Position numbers and translations under genes: made by a program. Below, in pieces: positions 45,477-54,409 of a DNA stretch of 64,000 bases (position 1 is its first letter; every line of letters begins with the position of its first letter). Below the pieces are notes generated by a model, which saw only the letters and a list, made by a program, of their open reading frames with translations, had not been told where the DNA came from and made no database searches. This DNA is from Agriotes lineatus (Eukaryota; Arthropoda; Insecta; Coleoptera; Elateridae), in the NCBI GenBank assembly GCA_940337035.1, contig OW679197.1, positions 40,864,466 through 40,928,465 of the forward strand. The letters are read 5' to 3'.

Positions 45477-46491
45477 TTTTTTTTTTTTTATTATTATCCA
45501 TTTATTTAGCAATCAGAACAATATATGCATTCTATAAGCTAAAGGGTTAATTGCTGCTAGGTGTACTAGCAGGTAAATGACATGATAAGATTAGCATCCA
45601 TCAATGCAACCTATGCAACTTAAGTCTAAGTTTTATAAATTGTCTTTGTCAAAAAAAAAAGAAACTTAAGGACTCACTACACTCACACTAAGTTTATTGG
45701 CCACAATTTTTTAAGTCTTTTATTGATCCTTGGTTGCAGTAACTGTTCCATTAAGGGGTTTGTGTGGGTTTCTAATGTTTCGTGATGTTTGGTAGCTCTC
45801 TCCTGAATTACTTCTTGGACCGTTGGTATATGTAGATCTGTATGAAGCGTATGATTCGTTACATACCACGGAGCGTCTACAATCTGCCGGAGTATTTTTG
45901 ATTGGCTTCTTTGGATTATTGCTACATTTGTTTTAGAGGCGCAGCCCCATAGCTCAACTCCATAAGTCCAGATCGGTCGGATGATTGTCTTGTAAATTAG
46001 AACTTTATTTTCTGTCGATAGTCTAGATTTTCTTCCTATTAGCCAGTTTATTTCCCTTACTTTGATGTCTATTTGTTTCTTCTTTTTTTTAATATGTTCC
46101 TTCCATGTCAGCTTGTTATCTAGATGTAAGCCTAAGTATTTTGCCGTTTCCATTTGTGGTATTTGCACATTATTTATCACAACTGCTGGACATAATTGTT
46201 TACGGAGGGTAAATGTTACGTGTACCGATTTGGTCTCGTTCACCTTAATTTTCCATTTGTTTAGCCACTGTTGGAGTTCTAGCAAGTGGATCTGGATGTA
46301 GTCTGATGCTATTTGAGGGTTTTCATGACTGGATAGAATGGCAGTATCGTCTGCAAATGTTCCTGTTGTTGTATTTTGTGTCATTGGCAGGTCTGATGTA
46401 TACAGAATGTAAAGTAGGGGCCCTAATACACTACCCTGCGGCACTCCGGAATTTATAGGAAAATAATCTGATGTTTCTTCATTTACCTTGG
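45477..46491 (-). mobile_element. 5'-truncated Jockey-type LINE with 12-base target duplication
   Basis: The direct repeats TTTACTAGAAAT flank it (45465-45476 and 46492-46503), and an A tail (T-run at 45477-45489) marks its 3' end on the - strand. The frame 45683-46490 is open: PINSGVPQGSVLGPLLYILY, GTFADDTAILSSH (catalytic FADD), then AKYLGLHLDNKLTWKEHIKK, IIRPIWTYGVELWGCAS and KILRQIVDAPWYVTN. This order (PQGS, ADDT, YLGxxLD, PxxxYGxxxWG, RxIxxAPWYxxN) is that of the Jockey clade. The endonuclease and first half of the transcriptase are missing through truncation, so it cannot move by itself. The uninterrupted remainder shows it is quite young. Confidence 0.9.
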
Positions 46492-46639
46492 TTTACTAGA
46501 AATGGTTGTCATATATTTGTATTTAGATAGCCATATGGTAGTACAGCGTTTTAAAGAAGCAAATGGAAAAAAATATATAATTCTTATGAACTAATATTGT
46601 ATAATAAGGTTACTTGTAGTCAATTGTTATGGAAAGATT

Positions 46640-47222
46640 AACGCTGCATTTCTTCTTCTTTACGTGCCATGTCCTCCGCGAACGTTGGCTATCATCGTAA
46701 CTATTTGAACTTTGTTGACTGCTCTCCTGAATAATGTAGCAGTGTTCACTCCATACCAATCTCGTAAGTTTTTTTAGCCAGGAGTGTCTTTTCCGGCCTG
46801 GACCTCTCTTTCCTTCTATCTTGCCTTGTAAAATGTTTTGCAGGATCCTGTACTTGCTATTCCTCATAACGTGGCCAAGGTATGCTAATTTACACTCTTT
46901 TATTGCGGACAAGATCTCGGTGTCTTTATGTAATCGCTCTAGTACTGTGGTGTTGCGTACCCTATCTGTCCAAGGTATTCTAAGAATACGCCTATAACAC
47001 CGCATCTCAAATGCTTCTATTTTTTTAGTAGTACAGGCAGTGAAGGTCCAAGCTTCCACTCCGTAAAGTAAGACCGAGAATACATAACATCGAAGCAGTC
47101 GTAGTTGTAAGTTCAGACTTAAATCCCTAGAACACAGTACCTTCTTCATTCTTTTAAAGGTGTTTCTGGCCTGTTCGATTCTTGCTCTGCATTTGCAGCA
47201 GCCATATTTTTCGCTTCTCACA
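46640..47222 (-). mobile_element. 5'-truncated LINE tail, same family as 7928-8171
   Basis: The - strand reads RARIEQARNTFKRMKKVLCS, LRLLRCYVFSVLLYGVEAWT, CYRRILRIPWTDRVRNTTVL and YLGHVMRNSKYRILQNILQG, then GKIEGKRGPGRKRHSWLKKL. After that the frame shifts, and an AAGAAGAAG-type tail ends it near 46645. It is the region after the reverse transcriptase core. The QGKIxGKR...SWL tail matches the + strand fragment at 7928-8171. Confidence 0.85.
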
Positions 47223-47804
47223 CAATAATTATTAGCGAGCCACAGTGCTACATCCTATACAGCATACACTACATAATACAGAACACATGCGCATCTGATC
47301 TACAAACACATGTGCTTGCACCAAATATCTCTTTGCTTGCCCACAAAACTAGCTGTGGTAACGTAGCCTATAAAAACTAGTGGGTGTTCAAAGTCAATTG
47401 TCTATGTTGTTATAAGAAAACCCATTAACGTCAAAAATGTTATTAATTTACGTAGCGCGAAACGAACTTTATGAACGTCAAGAATTGATTTATCGAACTC
47501 CAGTTCTCCAAACAGCCTGCATTCCATGTCATCATAGCATGAGAGAATCGAGCAACAAGGACACTACCAAACGGTTGCGATTTTTCTCTTTGTGTAATGT
47601 TACAGGGCCATTGCAATAGGAATAAACGGCCTGGTCATCTTACTGGACGAGAAATTGGGAATATATTCGAAACGGAGTAAGCGAAAGTGCGATCAACTCT
47701 TTTGCAAAAAATAAAGACGAGCCAGCCCTCGTGCCCAGCTGACAATATGTATTGTACTCGAAGCATTTCACAATATTCATATAAATATACTATACTAGCT
47801 GAGT

Positions 47805-48429
47805 TTTTACTTCCTTTTACTATAAAGGAAGTATTGGATTCGCCCCAAAAATTCGAAATTAAGTTTTCAACATATCTTCACGTTTTAAAATTCCCTGAAC
47901 CTAAAAAAACATGTTTTTGTTCATTGGTCTGTCTGTGTGTGTGTGTCTGTGTGTGTGCGTCTGTGAACAGAATATCTCAAAAATTAAAAGAGGTATGGCG
48001 TTGAAACTTCATATATAAGTTTGTACTACCTAGATGCGACAGCAAGCTTTTGAAAAAAATCGCATAACAGGAAGTATGTGTTTACTATTGTGATTTTTCA
48101 GTTTTTTCGATTTTTTCAAAAAAGGCTTTAACGATTATTTCAAACTTTACATTTTTAATGTGTATTGATGTGAGATAGGTGATTTTCAAGTTGAATACTG
48201 CTAAAATAGTTTTTTTATTAACTCCTATTTTAAATAGAACACGGAATATATTATTAGATTTTTGAATTTTAGAGAAAATTTGTCTGTTAAACTAACACTG
48301 TATTTTGTACGGTTTCTTTAGAATTTGTAATTTTCGAAAATTCTTGACAAATGCTTAAAAATTAAAAATAACATTTTTGACTAATTATAAGATCACTGTA
48401 AAAGGAAGTTGTGTGCGTGTTACACCAGA
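47805..48429 (-). mobile_element. Non-autonomous Helitron-like element, copy C
   Basis: On the - strand it starts TCTGGTGTAACACGCACAC after an A and ends with a hairpin (ACTTCCTTTATAGTAAAAGG AAGT), nine or ten bases and CTAG, followed by T. That is the full Helitron signature A|TC...CTAG|T. A (TG)n/(TCTG)n microsatellite lies at about 47925-47965. No gene is present. It directly abuts the inverted-repeat block at 48437. Confidence 0.65.
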
Positions 48430-48643
48430 TTTTTTAAAGTGTTACAAGGCGATATCTCGAAAATGGTATAGAATATTTTGATGAAATATTTGGCGAGGTA
48501 ATAGGGAGATAGGGGTCATATACATCATATTTTTTACATTTACCTCTTCTCTCTATTTTGCGGGGTGGGGGGTAACTTTGGAAATTTAAATAGGATAATG
48601 TACTTTTGTTTAAAAAATTAGAATATACGTAAAAAATATACAG

Positions 48644-48868
48644 ATTGCGGTAAGCAACTAGGACCATAGCAAAAGCAAGGAGATCTTACATGTGGCCGTA
48701 ATTGTATTTAAAAAATTTAAAAATCGAATATATACTTTGTATTTATAATGATTCTAATGACCTACCGCTATCGTACATTGAATATTCGTTTGTTAAACAC
48801 AATTACGGCCACATGTAAGGTCCCCTTGCTTTTGCTATGGTTCTAGTTGCCTGCCACAATCTGTATAT
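48644..48868. repeat. Hairpin with ~65-base arms
   Basis: GCAACTAGGACCATAGCAAA ... ACATGTGGCCGTAATTGT and its inverse at 48797-48868 are about 90% identical, with an AT-rich loop of about 90 bases. Confidence 0.85.
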
Positions 48869-49093
48869 GTGCACAAAATTTTGTTTTATTACACTTGCAT
48901 CATAATACCTGTTTAAAAAACTAAAAAGCGTGTGAAATCTCAACATTAAAACACTGGAGTGCTTTAAAGTTGCTATAGAAACAATGACGTCATTATTTGC
49001 AAAGAAAGTTGTATTTGTAATTTACACATTTTTGTATGATATAACAAACAGTATAATTTTTATTTTAAATAAATGTTAAATGTACAATTGTTA

Positions 49094-50637
49094 TTATTTG
49101 ATATGTGGATTCCAGCAGTTTTGCAGCTTGTTATTATTTGGTTTGGCGTTTGAGGTAGTAGTCGTCCCATTAACAACTCCAGCAATGCACTTCGAAACTT
49201 TAAATTTGTTCACGACAGATTCTTCAATGTAACTAGCAGCAACCGTCGAAGATCTCCAACCTACTTGACGCTTAACCTCATCTACACTCATCCCTCCATT
49301 TTCCATAATCTTTGCAGATGTCCGCCTGAAAGCATGGCCGATGTATCTCGCAGAGTCCGGAAGTTAAAAAAAATGTGCTACAAGAGAAGGGCATCGACCA
49401 AAGGGGTTAATCCCAACAGCTTGCTTGATGCACTTTCCATTTGAGTACTCCAAAAAAACCCTATCTGTATGTACATTTTTGGGACGTAGAGAAAGGTATT
49501 TGTTAAACAACTTAACATACTCTATATCAGAATCGTAAATGATAGCAAATTTTCGACCTTTCTTAGTTTTCGATAGACGAATGTTAATGATTAAAGCAGA
49601 ACCTTCTTTTTTAATATCAGACATGCGTAAATCACACATTTCCTATGAACCAAACACACCACAAATTGCCACAACCTGAAAAATGAAGTAACTGTCACTA
49701 ATATCTGTCAAAATAATCGTATATCAGTACCTTTAAAAACAAGAAAATGTCATCAGGAGCTTGAACGGAAAATCTACGAAGCTCTTCCTCCGTAAAAACG
49801 AAAGACTTTTTAGCTTCATATCCTTTATTTACCGCCTTCATAAACGCATGCAGCTTGTGAAAAGATGCCAGATCCACTCCCTTTTTGAGTCTCAACATTG
49901 CTTGTAATTTTGAATGTATACACCATAAAGTAGACGATTTATACACACTAGACACACTGTCATAAAACATAAAATATGAAAAACAAATAATTAGAATTGT
50001 AATCAATGTTACCATTGCCATCATGTAGGCAAGCATCAATCATTCATTTTTCGACGACTGACATCGAAAGTAGATTTTTCTCACTGTCATTTGACAACAG
50101 AAAGTTGACATTTGCCGCTGAGCGTGCGTTTTCATCATTTTTCCGCTCGCCGAGCGTTTTGGGTTTTCGCGTGAACAAAATAGGTAGCCACGTCCGAATG
50201 TTTCCTTGACAATGCCCGTCATTTGTCGAAATAATCGCGTCACATGTCTAATAGACTGCGTAAGTAATGTTAACTTGATTGTCAATAAATTTTTGCCATA
50301 AAATGAAATTTGATATTTTCCTTTAATAATATGCCCAGTCGTCGAAAAAATAGTATGTATGTTTCGAGCTAAAAGTGCGCTTGCCGCTTTTGCATGATTG
50401 CTGGTTTTGACTTCGTCTCAACCAGCAATATTCATGCGCAAGCGGCAAGAATGCACTTTCAGCTCTTAACATACAATATACTATTACAGTTTTCGAATTT
50501 TTATTTTCCATCCACATACGCAGTTTTTCATATTCTTTACAATAGGCATCTCTTGATTTCTCCGGAATCAATCTTAATTCCGCTTCTTCGGCCAGTTTTT
50601 TAATTTCCCGTGGAATGCTTTCTTCAAACTGATCCAT
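49094..50637 (-). pseudogene. Crypton-like tyrosine recombinase, multi-exon and broken
   Basis: On the - strand from ATG at 50637: DQFEESIPREIKKLAEEAEL, LIPEKSRDAYCKEYEKLRMW (N-terminal core-binding segment), then a miniature-element insertion. At 49735-49960: VYKSSTLWCIHSKLQAMLRL, FHKLHAFMKAVNKGYEAKKS, VFTEEELRRF and APDDIFLFLK. A 55-base GT-AG intron (49676-49730) joins this to VVAICGVFGS, a stop where the first catalytic Arg is expected, then MCDLRMSDIKKEGSALIINI and LSKTKKGRKFAI. The C-terminal part has GHAFRRTSAKIMENGG (HxxR), VGWRS and TVAASYIEES, whose Tyr fits the nucleophile. Other parts of the gene (50040-50320) are not readable as protein. Family role: cutting and joining DNA through a Tyr-phosphate link. 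This copy is inactive. Confidence 0.75.
50350..50487. mobile_element. ~138-base hairpin miniature element inside the recombinase gene
   Basis: TAGTATGTATGTTTCGAGCT ... AGCTCTTAACATACAATATACTA. The arms include GTGCGCTTGCCGCTT / AAGCGGCAAGAATGCAC and ATTGCTGGTT / AACCAGCAAT. It interrupts the recombinase frame after MENKNSK. Confidence 0.8.
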
Positions 50638-50837
50638 TTTGTAAAGAACAATTTTTGAAAACACCGTATCTACATAGTAACTTAAACAACAAATGCTAAC
50701 CAAACTCCATATCAACGACATGACGTCATTGCACAGGCTACCTTGCGAAATGATACCAATTCAAAATTAAAATGCTGATTTGACATATAGATTTCAGTTT
50801 TATTTCCCGAATTATGATGCAATTTAATAAAAAATAG

Positions 50838-50955
50838 CGTATGACACGCGTGTAGAAGTGCCTTTAAAGCACTAACGCCGTTAAAAGCACTCCACTCGTC
50901 GCACGTGCTTTAAAGGCTTGCTTCTACACTTGTATCATAATATATTATTATTTGC
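50838..50955. repeat. Repeat shared with 13930-14190
   Basis: Contains TTTAAAGCACTAACGCCGTT, AAAAGCACTCCACTCGTCGC and an internal palindrome TGCCTTTAAAGCAC/GTGCTTTAAAGGC. It ends TATCATAATATATTA. It belongs to the same family as the segment near 14.1 kb. Confidence 0.5.
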
Positions 50956-52068
50956 TTTTTTTGCTACAGAATTATGATTTATTAGGTTATAAAATAAAAA
51001 GAATAATAATCGTTAAAACGTCTCAACTGACTTAAGCAAAAATAACTCATTTCCATGGAAACGAATAATAATTCTGAAATAAGTGAACTTGATTCATTTG
51101 TAAAATTTAGTTAATTTTTTAAATTCAATCAAAATTTAATCATAATTCCGTAACCGAAACAGCAAATTTAAAAATATTGTACACATACGTAGTTTTTTAC
51201 GTAGATTCGAATTTTCTAGCGAAAAGTACATCATCCTATTTAAAATTCCAAAGTTACTCCTTACTTCTCAAAATAGAGAAGTGGTTAAATATAAAACATA
51301 CGTTTAAATATGTACGGCCATCTCCCTATTACCTCACCAAAATTTAATGAAAGTATTTCAAACCGTTTACGAGATATTGCTTTGTAACATTTTAAAACAC
51401 TCACCTAGTATAAGGCCAGACAGTCTGGCGTATCAACATTGCGTCTCCATTCCCGGTTTGTGTTACTTTAACCAAGACGAAGGCTCTGGTCAGTTCTCAA
51501 GCCTCAAACGCCAAGTAAACAAACATAGCTTCTCCACAGCCAATATGCTCACTTTGAGTTTTCTGGAGGTTTTCGGTCAAAGTCTATTGCCTTATTGGAC
51601 CTTATTGAACCTATAACTTTGTCTAAACTGTTTTCCGACTAGTCATAGGAAATCATAAATTATACTTATATTGCTCTATTGCCATTTGCTAAACATGAAA
51701 GTTAATAGGGCTTTATATATTTTTTTATGTTCTGCTCATTTAATACCCTATTAATACCAGTAATTTAGTAATTGATTTACCAGAGAGTATTTCAATTACC
51801 ACAAGTAATTTCAACTACTACAACTAATTCAAATACTTGCAAAGCAATTTAATGCTTTAGAGTAATTCAATTACTCATAACTAATTGAGTAATTAAATGT
51901 AGCAATTAATTACATTCATAAAGTCATGGTCAAGTACTTTTTCGCAAAAATGGCAATTACCAATTACCATAATTACCGTATTTTGAAAACTAATTCAGTT
52001 CCAAGACAAATCAACAAACAGGAATTTAATTAGAAAGTAATTAATTACTGCCCAGCTCTTCTAGAGAT

Positions 52069-53049
52069 ATGTTCGAAAAGGTTTTGCAAGAAGTCAGTTA
52101 TCGTTAAGGGTGATCACATACAAATAATGTAGAATGTACGAAAAAAATGATTTACGATATTCAGAAATCAAAAACAAATTTAATAAATGCATGTACCTAA
52201 TCAGTTTTTATAGCTTGAGGAAATTGTTCCATAATTTTATTTACACATTGTACAGTGCCGAAATATACTCACCGTTAGTAGCTAATGTTGTGTATTACGT
52301 ATAGTCGAAAAACACATTTTTGCAAGAAGTCTCTGAGTTAGTTTCAATAGATACTAACTCTCATGGCCGTTACCCTTCATCATGTATCAATTTTGATTAT
52401 TGTAGTTTATACAGATTGCAAATAGTAAATAAATTTTACAATAAGAAATATATATACTCACATATCTGTTTGCTAAACCAGAAAATTTATTCAATTATAT
52501 TCGCTGCATTACAATCAATTCCAGCTTTTGTATCGAAGTTTTTGATTCCAATATTAAGCATTGTGCAAATGTGCACCGCCGATTCTACAAATCATTTGCT
52601 TTATCGACGTTATCTGAATTATAAGCTATTCATTTGGGGGTTCCCCTAAGTGTTTGAATACGTGTGGCTTGTTACGTATTAAGATATGCTGATAATATTA
52701 TGTATTTAGTTCAGTCAATAGACATGACGAAAAGCTTAGTGACTATTTATGAATTTCTGATAGTGTCGTCCATTCTTTTGGTGATGTGACTGAGAAACAC
52801 TAACTCATTGTTAGTGTGGCTGTAAGTTATGGGATTTCAAGTAATATATATCTATTATGAAAACTGCAGGAACAGAATAGGCTAATGTTAAAATTAGAAC
52901 AAGGTTACTTTCTATGATCCCTTATTTTTTTAATAAATATTTACTAATAGTACTAATAGTCAATTGTGTATATTGGTAGTATTTTAGTTGCGTTAAACAC
53001 TTAAAACTGTAATAAACAATATATAATTCTATTTTCTGGTTTATTTTAG
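52069..53049. other. End of the giant intron, no gene seen
   Basis: AT-rich sequence leading to the acceptor TTATTTTAG of the PNT exon. A short open frame at 52320-52649 has no recognisable motif. Confidence 0.4.
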
Positions 53050-53316
53050 ATCAACCAGCGCCTCAACTATACACATGGAAGAGCAAACCTATAACCAGCT
53101 GGACCTCCAATGAAATCCTGCACTGGATGTGCAACGAGGCCACGAACAACAGCAGAAACTATGAAAAAATAAAGATTCGCAATTTCGCCAATATTTCCAC
53201 AGACACTTTCCAAGACATGGGTTTGGACGATTTCATTCGGCTGTCAGAGTCGTACGAAGATGGCGAGTTGCTGTATACGTCGAAAGAAAATTTGGTCAAA
53301 AACCACCAGCCCCAGT
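53050..53316 (+). CDS. ETS transcription factor, Pointed (PNT/SAM) domain exon
   Basis: Eighty-nine codons between TTATTTTAG and the donor T|GTTAGT. The domain runs from about YTWKSKPITSWTSNEILHWM through NFANISTDTFQDMGLDDFIR to DGELLYTSKENLVKN. The W-x-x-x-x-[IV]-x-x-W-[MI] start, the central hydrophobic helix pattern and the final GELLYxxxxxL are those of PNT domains in ETS proteins. The ending is closest to the ELF5/EHF/ELF3 (ESE) class, where AGQLLYSNLQHL is typical. PNT domains mediate protein contacts in the nucleus. In this family an ETS DNA-binding domain follows near the C-terminus, but none is seen in this window. The exon is phase 1 at both ends. It shows no stops or frameshifts, unlike the transposon debris around it. 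Confidence 0.88.
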
Positions 53317-53375
53317 GTTAGTATATCAATGGAATTATTTTGGTTGTCGTCATTTAATTTGTTAAAAACTTACAG

Positions 53376-53459
53376 ACATTAGAAACCAGACTGACTTTAT
53401 TCAAGCAGAAGCACCACAAAACTGCCCCGTGCAAAGACCTCCTCGCGTGCCCAGTTCCG
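53376..53459 (+). CDS. ETS transcription factor, linker exon
   Basis: Eighty-four bases between AACTTACAG and G|GTAAGT, phase 1 at both ends. With the split codons it reads YIRNQTDFIQAEAPQ, then NCPVQRPPRVPSS. This is a polar, Pro/Arg-containing linker without a domain, as expected between the PNT domain and the DNA-binding region of an ESE-type factor. The introns on both sides are short (59 and 56 bases). Evidence is the strong splice signals, continuous frame and position between two better-supported exons. Confidence 0.75.
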
Positions 53460-53515
53460 GTAAGTTGTTAACCTTGTTGGCGAGTACTTGTGACTACAAA
53501 AAATTGTCCATTTAG

Positions 53516-53596
53516 ACAGCCGACCCTCCACTACTAAACAACGTACTAATAAAGTAGGCCGCCCTAAGTCTGGGAAAACTATCAGAAGAAAACAAG
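53516..53596 (+). CDS. ETS transcription factor, AT-hook exon
   Basis: Eighty-one bases between CCATTTAG and G|GTATGA, phase 1 at both ends. It reads DSRPSTTKQRTN, then KVGRPKSGKTIRRKQ. VGRPKSGK is an AT-hook core (GRP flanked by basic residues), which binds the minor groove of AT-rich DNA; the segment could also serve in nuclear import. Within ETS proteins an AT-hook between the PNT and ETS domains is a mark of ELF3/ESE-1, so this exon supports the ESE assignment. The next exon should lead to the ETS domain. It is either the microexon proposed at 54395 or one beyond this window. Confidence 0.78.
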
Positions 53597-54394
53597 GTAT
53601 GAACTGGCTGTGAACTTTGTGTGAAGTTTTATGGATCTGGTTTTTATTTACAAAAGTAGTAGAATGTGCGAGTTATGATTTTCTCGCCTTTGTTCTAAGT
53701 ATTAATTGTTGGAATAACAAGTTTTAACGAGGAGTAATCATAGTAAATGATCATAGAACAACGTCAGAATGTTGAATTCTTGCTAGTTATTTTGTCGCTT
53801 TTGTCAAAGTTTATAAAATGAACACGTGTGTTTCAATTATTTAATAATTAAATCTCTGTCATTATATTAGATATTGAAGTACTAATATTGCTGAATTTGG
53901 AAAAAAACAGTTTACTTGCGTATGCTAAAATGTTTGAGGCCCGTGTTTTACCAAGCATAATAACCGTCGCCTTGAGATTATATCTTTCTCTTACATACAG
54001 TACCAAGACAAACCCGAGTGACAGGCTTTTGATTAAAACCAAATTAAAAAAAAGTATGAAAACGGGTATCTTCTATTTGCAATTTGATTGTGGTATCTAT
54101 TGAAATAATCAAAGATTATTTTAATTTCTCTTTAACAATAAAAAAGTGGCCACCTTTGGAGAAATAAAAGTGCTTAAAGTTGATCTGTGCATCAAACATT
54201 TCTTTTAATCTTTTAATTTTATCTGTTTTATTTTAAAAATTAATGCAGCAAAGCAAAACGTAGTTCCTTCTAGATTTTGTATAAAGTTGAATGAGAAGCA
54301 AGACATTGATAGTACAGCTTGATATGAAAAAAAACGTCCACAATTCGGAATCTTAATTTTTTGCTCATTGCTATAAATTCATCGATATTTATAG

Positions 54395-54409
54395 GAATGC
54401 CGCCTCAAG
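54395..54409 (+). CDS. Possible 15-base microexon of the ETS gene
   Basis: GAATGCCGCCTCAAG lies between ATTTATAG and GTGAAT, both acceptable splice sites. It is a multiple of three and would keep the phase-1 pattern of every other internal exon, adding Met-Pro-Pro-Gln after the shared Gly codon. It may be included or skipped without changing the frame. The acceptor is weak in pyrimidines, and so short a match can arise by chance, so this is a proposal only. Confidence 0.3.

Larger units (their letters stand above)
48437..51395. mobile_element. 2.96-kb block bounded by ~200-base inverted repeats, containing a tyrosine recombinase gene
   Basis: The left repeat (48437-48640) and the reverse complement of 51180-51395 agree over about 200 bases. 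Shared strings include GAGGTAATAGGGAGAT, GTAACTTTGGAA, AAATAGGAT-ATGTACTTTT and the outer TGTTACAA-GC-ATATCTCG. Inside are a long hairpin (48644-48868), the Crypton-like recombinase gene (49094-50637, - strand), a hairpin miniature element and a repeat at 50838-50955. Tyrosine-recombinase (Crypton) elements normally have no terminal inverted repeats. Either the recombinase element jumped into a fold-back element, or this is one unit. Confidence 0.6.
45310..52060. mobile_element. hAT-like element ends enclosing a nested complex (6.75 kb)
   Basis: The left end CAGAGCTCGG (45310) and the right end, inverted, AAGAGCTGGGCAGTAATTAA (52060) resemble hAT termini of the CAGAGCTGGGCAGTAATTA type. The flanking octamers CTAGATAT (45302-45309) and CTAGAGAT (52061-52068) differ at one position, fitting the 8-base hAT target duplication. 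AATTAC-rich subterminal sequence lies inside both ends (45345-45470 and 51745-52045). No hAT transposase is recognisable. The interior is later insertions: a Jockey LINE, a LINE tail, a Helitron-like element and the recombinase block. 47223-47804 inside it holds nothing I can name. Confidence 0.6.

Noticed and set aside
46062..46301. A 79-residue frame on the + strand
   Set aside because: It is antisense to the Jockey reverse transcriptase frame.
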